Source: Gloeopeniophorella convolvens (lineage: Eukaryota > Basidiomycota > Agaricomycetes > Russulales). From it: a DNA stretch of 29,138 bases. The stretch covers positions 1-29,138 of the forward strand of contig WTXD01000142.1 in NCBI GenBank assembly GCA_022496205.1. Direction: 5' to 3'. A program made the position numbers and the translations under genes. Shown one piece after another: positions 23,391-29,138 of this stretch (its first letter is position 1; each line of letters starts with the position of its first letter). Below the pieces are notes generated by a model. That model did not search any database and had not been told where the DNA came from. It saw only the letters and a program-made list of their open reading frames with translations.

Positions 23391-26220
23391 CACGTCTTCT
23401 ATTAGCACGCGGACAGTGGCGCAGGACGATCAGCGCACGCCGTAAGACAGCAATAATTACAGCGTGCTTCTGGGCTCTGCTGAATGCGAACCGCGGCGGG
23501 GCTTATCGCGGCGCCTCCCTTTGGCTTGACGTGTACCCTGCAAACTTTGCCTCCCTTGGTGCGGTGTGGCATGGCTAAAGGGTCCGCCCGCCCGTGCGGG
23601 CGCAACAACTTGCCTGCGGCGACGAACGTGCGGCGCAGAGGCGCACGTAGCAGCGAGCGCGTGACGCAGCGGGCCAGGCCCCCCGAATCGCACGCGACTC
23701 TGCGCGCGAAGCGCGCCCCGAAAGCGGCACCGGCACTCCATTGCGCACGGACGACGTGAGCAGGATGCTGTCACCAGTCCACCGAACGTCGACGCCCGCG
23801 GACGGGGGGACTCGCCGTATATGAGCGAACACGACAATATGATGGTCCAGATGCGGCGCGAAACGCGGACGTTGCTGGAGTGGACATGTATGAAATCGTG
23901 CATTTGATGCGGAAGATGTATCCTGTCATGCTGTCGTCGCCACGTACGCTCGATCGATCGCGTCGCGAGCAATGGGGGGAAGCTACATACATAGGGCGTG
24001 CAGTGCGCTCCGGACCCGCGCGCACGGTGTGCGGCGCTCGTGCGTGCGATGGCGCGGCCGGCCCAGGTACCGCGGGCGCCCGCGAGGACAAGCGCGGCGA
24101 GGCCCAGTACTGCAGCTAGGCACGGAGCAGTGCAAGCTGTGCCCGCCGCCGGGCCCTGTGCAGCGATCCGCGCCCTCGAGCCGCGGGCGACGTCGAGCGA
24201 GCTTCGCGGTCCCGCCCCGCCACCGCATGTGGGAGTCAGTGTACATGTACAGCCCTTCAATTATGCCGCAATGCTATCCCTCCCCGTTCGCGCGCGCGCA
24301 CGCCGCGTGCGGTTGCCCCACTCCAGTCTCCAGGCACGCACCGGCACCACCGTCCGCAAGTCCCAGCCGCTCGCGTGCGCGCACGCGAGCGCGTCCCTGG
24401 GCCTGACAATCCCGCGACGTAACGGTGACGCGATGCTTTCGCCCGTCCTGCGTGTCGGGCGCCCCGCAGCTTCCAGTCATGCCGTGGAACGCAGAACCGC
24501 GCAGGGCACGATCAGGAGAGCTTAAGTCGACCCCTGTGTGCCCTGCGTGCTTCGCGCCCGAGCACGGCGCGCGCGTGCGTCGGCGAGAGCGTGCGAGTTT
24601 CCGTGCGCCTTCCGACGTGTCGGTGGGCACCCGCCCGCACAGGCGTACAAACAAAAGAGCGAGCGCGCGCGCGCGGGGCGCGACGATTGGCGCGCCGGCG
24701 AGACGGGCCCAGGCTCGGGGGCAATTGTGGGCAGGCGCGCGTGTGCGTGCAGTGGTCGACTCGGGGCCGCCTGTTCTGGCCTGTGCTTCCCACTCGCTCG
24801 CTCGCTCGCACGAGCTTCCTGTGTCGGGGAGCTGGGGGCGTGTTTGCGGGCCGGGAGAGTTTGTGCAGGTGATGCGCGTGCAGGCTGAGGCTGATGTCGA
24901 TGATGGCAGATGATAGGTGAGTGCGCATTAGGTAAGCCAACTCCGCACAGCTGTTTCCGATCGCCTGGCGCAGACGCGATATTGCTGAATGGGCCGCGGT
25001 TCGATGGCGGCAGCTCAGTTTGTGATGCACCTGACGAGAGCGGGGGCCCAATGGCATCGCCCAGCCAAACAAGCAGCGCAAGCGGACCCGCCAAGAGGCC
25101 GACCGAGTGCAAATGAATTGTTGAAATCAGAGGGAAACATAACGTGCCCTGAGGGGAAATGACGCGCGCGCCCTCCAGCTTCCCATGCACGTCTCGCTTC
25201 GCGCACCGGGTAATAGGAATATACGCACGCGTGCACGTACACAACCAACTTTCTTTTTTTTTTTCTCTCTCTTCGCGTGCATATGCGCGGGCAGATAACG
25301 GCGCCACCTGACCCCGGCGTGATGTCGGCGTGCGGTGCGCGAGCGCCCGGCATCGCGTGCTCGGTGAGTGCGCTGGGGGTCGGGGCAAGACATTGGGCAG
25401 CAGCAATGGATGCGGGGAGTACCCCTGACGGGCACGGTTCCGCAGAGTGGTATAATGAAGAAGCTACATATATACTTAGGGGAAGGCAAGGGGGGTTAAG
25501 TGACTCCCCTTGCCCTGGGAGGGATGAGCACGCCATGACCGAGTACGTAGGCGCTGAGACGGCGTGAGCTCCACAGAGATCGCCGGAGGGGGCAGTGGAT
25601 CGGGCGAGGGAAGTGACCTGACGCGTGGAGTGGCTGAAGTGAGCGTGGGTGGTGTGTGAGAGGGGACGACCGTGGCGAGGGCGCCAGGGACGGCGAGGCA
25701 AAAGGGAGAACAAAGGTGGGAAGGGCGGGGGAGCGATCGGGATCTTCAGGAGAGCTCGAATGGCATGTTCGAGGCAATCGCGCAAGCGTGCGGCGAGTGA
25801 GAAACGGGGGCGAAAGGGTGGGCCGGAGAAAAGAAGCAGGTTCTGAATGATAGAGTAAAGTTGGAATAGTCGGGGGTTACGTATGGAGCACTGTGACAGA
25901 TGGCGGGTGATGGCGGGTGCAGTTGCGCTTGCAGGCGAGATGACTGTGAGTCGGTTTGTGGGGATCATGGTACACTATCGGGCGGTTGGTGAGCGTGTCA
26001 TAGCGTGTCGTCGAGCGTGTCGCAGCACGGCGAGCGTCGACTCTGAGCGGGGCGGGGGATGGACTGGGTGGGAGTGGCGGGGGTTATCGCATTAGGCCAA
26101 ATGCGGGGATGGGCGGCTTTGGATGGACGGAAAAATCGGATCAAGCGGGAACCGGGAGGACGGCGGGATGCGAGGACTTCGGGGTGGCCGGCCGGGCGAG
26201 GGTGCCTTAATGTTGGGTAT

Positions 26221-26249
26221 GATATGATAAAGGATAATTTGTGCGGATA
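26221..26249. promoter_or_regulatory. GATA-motif cluster before the zinc-finger gene
   Basis: Four GATA cores occur in 29 bp, at 26221, 26226, 26233 and 26246. Three are GATAA, the core bound by fungal GATA factors (nitrogen, iron or light regulators). The cluster lies about 80-108 bp before the ATG at 26329, in a locally AT-rich patch inside GC-rich DNA. Direct control by a GATA factor is an inference. Confidence 0.4.
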
Positions 26250-26328
26250 ATTTTTCGCTCAGGCACGAGATTGCCTTATAGCCCATCGACCCGCCACGAC
26301 TCGTCGTCTTCCCTTCTTCTCTCTCCGT

Positions 26329-28500
26329 ATGGACCGCCACGAACAGGACGTCCTTCCCCTCGTCGCCCCCAACGGCGCCCAGCAGCCCCCGAATCCTGCC
26401 GCGACCGCCGCAGCGGCCGCCGCAGCGCAGGGCGTCAACAGGCGCTACCGCCCCGCGCCCGCAAAAACATTCCAGTGTCGCGGCTATGGAGACTGTCGCA
26501 TGGTCTTCAGCAGGAGCGAACACCTCGCCAGGCACATCAGGTCCCTTACCCCTTGTTCTCCTCCTCCGCTTCTGCTAACCCCCGCTACCCCAGGAAACAC
26601 ACAGGAGAGCGGCCCTTTACCTGCCACTGCGGAAAGCAGTTTTCGCGTCTCGACAATCTCCGCCAGCATGCCCAGACCGTCCACGCCGATAAGCAGGATG
26701 CAAACGAACGCATGATGCGCGATCTCTCCTCTCTTCATGCGACCATGGCTGCCGCGAACAAGGCTACCCAGCACCGCGGCAAGCGCGGCGCACAGCTCCC
26801 CCCTCCCGTCGCCGTCTCGCTCTCTGCGGACTCTATATCCGACAGCTCCGCCGGCGGAGGTCCTCCCGCTAACCAGCACCACCATCATCAACAAAATGGC
26901 TCTCAGGGCGGCGGCGTCAAGCAAGAGGACATCCAGTCTGGCCTCCCTCTCGTCTCCCAGCGTCCCGGCACCAGCACCGGCTACGAGGGTGACACCGATA
27001 TCCTCTATCACCATCAACAGCACCAGCAGCACTCCTCCCGCTCCTGGTACGTCCCGCCCGGCCAAGAGGTAGACAGGCCCCATTCTCGCCAGGTCAGCAG
27101 TCATTCCTTTCGTGACCCCGGGCCAGTCCTTTCGTGCCCCCTCCTCCGCCTCCCCCACCTCACCTGCATCCGCCACCGCTCCATCCGCCGCCGCTTCCAT
27201 CTCATCATCCTCACCCTCATCAGCACACCACAACTACCCGGCCAGTCCTTTCTCGCCTCGCGAGAGTCACTCGTCGACTTCGGTGTCTCCGATCTCCCAT
27301 CCCCCTGGTCCACCACCGCACGCGCCACCTCAGCAGCAGATCGCCGACCCGGCTCTAGCAGCCGTCCGTCCACTGCATCTCGCGAACCTCCCGACGCATA
27401 TCCTCGAACCCTCCCACCCCTCTCAGCTGTCGTCTCCTCATCCCTCCCCCCATCCCAATGGGGTACAGTCCCCCCACAATCCTTTTTTTCCCTTCCCTCC
27501 GGCCCAGGCATTACCCGCCAAGACCGACCACCGCTACACGTCCAGGCACAGCTCCCGCAGCGTACTACCCCTCCCACCCTTCATTCGGCGGCAACGGAGG
27601 ATCAGCTGGAATGGTATTATCAACAACATCAGCAGCAGCAACGAGCGGGAACGGCGGCTACGGGGGAGAACTGGGCGGCAACCGCTCATCAGGATACTAT
27701 GGCAGTTCCGCCGATGCATCCACCGACTCCTCAATCGGCGGTGGATACGACTCGCCATTTTCTTTCCACCCACCGGCACTCACCGAACAACCTGCCTACT
27801 CGCGGAAGCGACCCTACTCTGGAATCGACGATGATGACCGGGACCGGCTCGGCTCCTCCGCAGGCGGCTCAGAATCTCGACCGCAATCTCGCAGACTCTC
27901 CGTCATGGAGCTCTGCAATGACACCGATGCCGATCCCACAGCTCGACCATTTTTACCACTTTCAGCAAACCAGGGCGGCTCCTCCATCGCCAATGGGGGC
28001 TCATCGCGGCCAGGCACCGCCTCCACCAGCTTCGCAGCCCTCGCACTCGCCGATGCCCCCACCCCGCGCGAGCAGCAGCAACAATCTTCACTACGCTCAG
28101 GAGCTCCGCCATCAGCAGGAAGCTCAGCTGCGCAGTTTACAAGCCCAGGCTCAAGCCCAAGCCCACGCACAAGCCCACGCGGAGGCAGCTCAAGCGCAGG
28201 CACAAGCCCGCGCGCAGGCCCAAGCGGCGGCGGACGAGTACAACACGCCCACCAGCAGCAGCGCACCCCAGTATTCGGGTCCATCGTACCCTCCACCGTA
28301 CTTCGACATGGAGCAGCATCACCTCCCTTACGCGCCGGCCCGGCGGGCCCGGCGGCGCGTACACCTCCCCAGGCTCCTCACCCGGTGCAGGCGCTCCACG
28401 CGGTTACGGCCCGCCAGAGCCTCGCCGCGACCGCGCAGACCAGGTTCGACTCGCGGTCTCTTCTCCCCACGCCGCCTCTGCACTTGGGATGAGGGTCTGA
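26329..28500 (+). CDS. C2H2 zinc-finger transcription factor (Rgm1/Usv1-like fingers)
   Basis: Secure exons are 26329-26540 and 26594-27068; a third begins at 27127. An Ala run precedes two adjacent fingers. Finger 1 is C50-X5-C56-X12-H69-X3-H73 and finger 2 is C81-X-C83-X12-H96-X4-H101. They are joined by the TGERPF linker, and finger 2 reads [19 protein letters not shown]. The intron 26541-26593 splits Arg71, between the two histidines of finger 1. This finger pair resembles yeast Rgm1, Usv1 and Com2; target genes are unknown. The rest is Pro/Ser/Gln/His-rich and contains [17 protein letters not shown] and [10 protein letters not shown]. After about 27430 the coding-like frame changes three times without clear introns, so the 3' structure is provisional. 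Stops to consider are 28490-28492 and 28498-28500. The zinc-finger part is certain; the C-terminus is not. Confidence 0.7.
28140..28232 (+). repeat. Gln-Ala coding repeat
   Basis: Hexanucleotide-like repeats of CAR-GCN encode alternating Gln-Ala (with some His-Ala and Arg-Ala) in the frame that also gives [13 protein letters not shown] upstream. Such tracts vary in length and can be activation or interaction surfaces. In another frame the same DNA reads as Ser/Pro-rich protein. Confidence 0.7.
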
Positions 28501-29138
28501 GTGTGCCTACCTGTAACAATTCTCCACGCTTCAAGAGACAATTCCCGACACCGTTTGTGGTATACCATACTCTCTGTTGTCGTTTCTTCTTTGGGTTCCT
28601 GCGGTGGACTGATATACGTGGTTCGCGTTTTCACACGTTCGTTGTTTCTTTTCCGCCTTCCTCTTTTTTTTTTTTCTTTTGGGTTGTCTCTATGCGTGCT
28701 CGTCTGCTTTTCGACCGCTCCACTTCCATTTCGTGGTACATATATATATCTTTACCCCGCCGCCTATTCGCGCCAACGTATCCCCCGCTATATCTATATA
28801 TCCCTTACCTGTGCAACAACAACACCTCCTTCCCCAACCCTTCTCCCCTTTCCTCTTCCCGATTTTTGACCCCCTTGTTGAGCAGCCAAACTGACCATTG
28901 GATCGATCCCCTCCGCGCGCGCCTGTGCAGTACGAGTCCAGATTGAAGCTTAGTTATATTCTTATTGCTGCTGGCCATGTAGTACCGGTACCTCCCGCAC
29001 AACCATGTTCCATCACCCCATCGTTTGTCTAAACACGACTCAGGAACGCACGCGAGAAGCAAGCTCCCCGCGATCGGACATAATGCGCACAAACGGGCAC
29101 GTACCGCACGCTGCTATTGCCCCCGGGGCATCTTAGCG
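28501..29138. other. 3' flank of the zinc-finger gene
   Basis: This is AT- and pyrimidine-rich compared with the coding part, with a run of 12 T at 28664-28675 and TATATA elements at 28740-28750 and 28790-28802. It is consistent with a 3' UTR and termination region. No gene start is recognisable before the window ends. Confidence 0.5.

Larger units (their letters stand above)
22538..26328. other. 3.8-kb GC-rich stretch without a supported gene
   Basis: Between DBR1 and the zinc-finger gene both strands carry long open frames, for example 25015-25968 and 24522-25406 on the minus strand. These are expected in GC-rich DNA and show low-complexity Arg/Ala/Pro/Ser products with no domain or splice structure. 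Simple repeats occur at 22784-22803 and 23365-23390, and a T tract at 25254-25264. The length suggests an extended promoter or 5' leader of the regulator, or a non-coding RNA; the sequence alone does not decide. Confidence 0.5.

Noticed and set aside
24522..25968. Long minus-strand open frames of 294 and 317 codons
   Set aside because: They overlap each other, are low-complexity (Arg, Ala, Pro, Ser), have no domain, and are expected by chance in GC-rich DNA.

Overview
The window is GC-rich nuclear DNA of a filamentous basidiomycete, most likely an Agaricomycete (Polyporales would fit, but I cannot prove it). The basis is the many introns of about 45-75 nt with GTRNGY donors, CTGAC/CTAAC-like branch sites and YAG acceptors. 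Gene content points the same way: a sedolisin secreted protease, an orphan non-RD kinase, a basidiomycete-type single-pass membrane protein, and a C2H2 regulator with fingers like yeast Rgm1/Usv1. I see no mobile element, CRISPR array, rRNA or credible tRNA.

Layout. 1-3744: no supported gene, one doubtful 54-codon ORF. 3796-4842 (+): alpha/beta hydrolase, five exons. 5550-7641 (-): S53 sedolisin/tripeptidyl peptidase, eight exons, convergent with the hydrolase. 9022-10589 (-): Ser/Thr kinase, seven exons, possibly longer at the N-terminus. 11790-14082 (-): SR-protein kinase (SRPK/Dsk1/Sky1 family), six exons. 15269-18097 (+): coiled-coil, proline-rich protein, divergent from SRPK. 19101-20241 (-): membrane protein with a beta-rich ectodomain, six exons. 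20907-22537 (+): lariat debranching enzyme DBR1, seven exons. 22538-26328: 3.8 kb without a supported gene. 26329 to about 28500 (+): two-finger C2H2 transcription factor whose 3' half cannot be resolved into one clean reading frame.

I rebuilt the exon-intron structures by hand. Seven of the eight models join in phase at every junction and keep their family motifs; the transcription factor is the exception. All eight genes look like ordinary chromosomal genes and there is no obvious cluster. SRPK (which phosphorylates splicing factors) and DBR1 (which linearises excised lariats) lie within 9 kb of each other, but this may be chance.

I found no convincing new multi-gene system. The points most worth a second look are the frame conflict in the transcription factor, two extreme microexons (11 nt carrying the hydrolase nucleophile, 6 nt opening DBR1), a GACCGGTC motif cluster in the promoter region of the protease, a GATA cluster before the transcription factor, and a possible membrane anchor on the orphan kinase.
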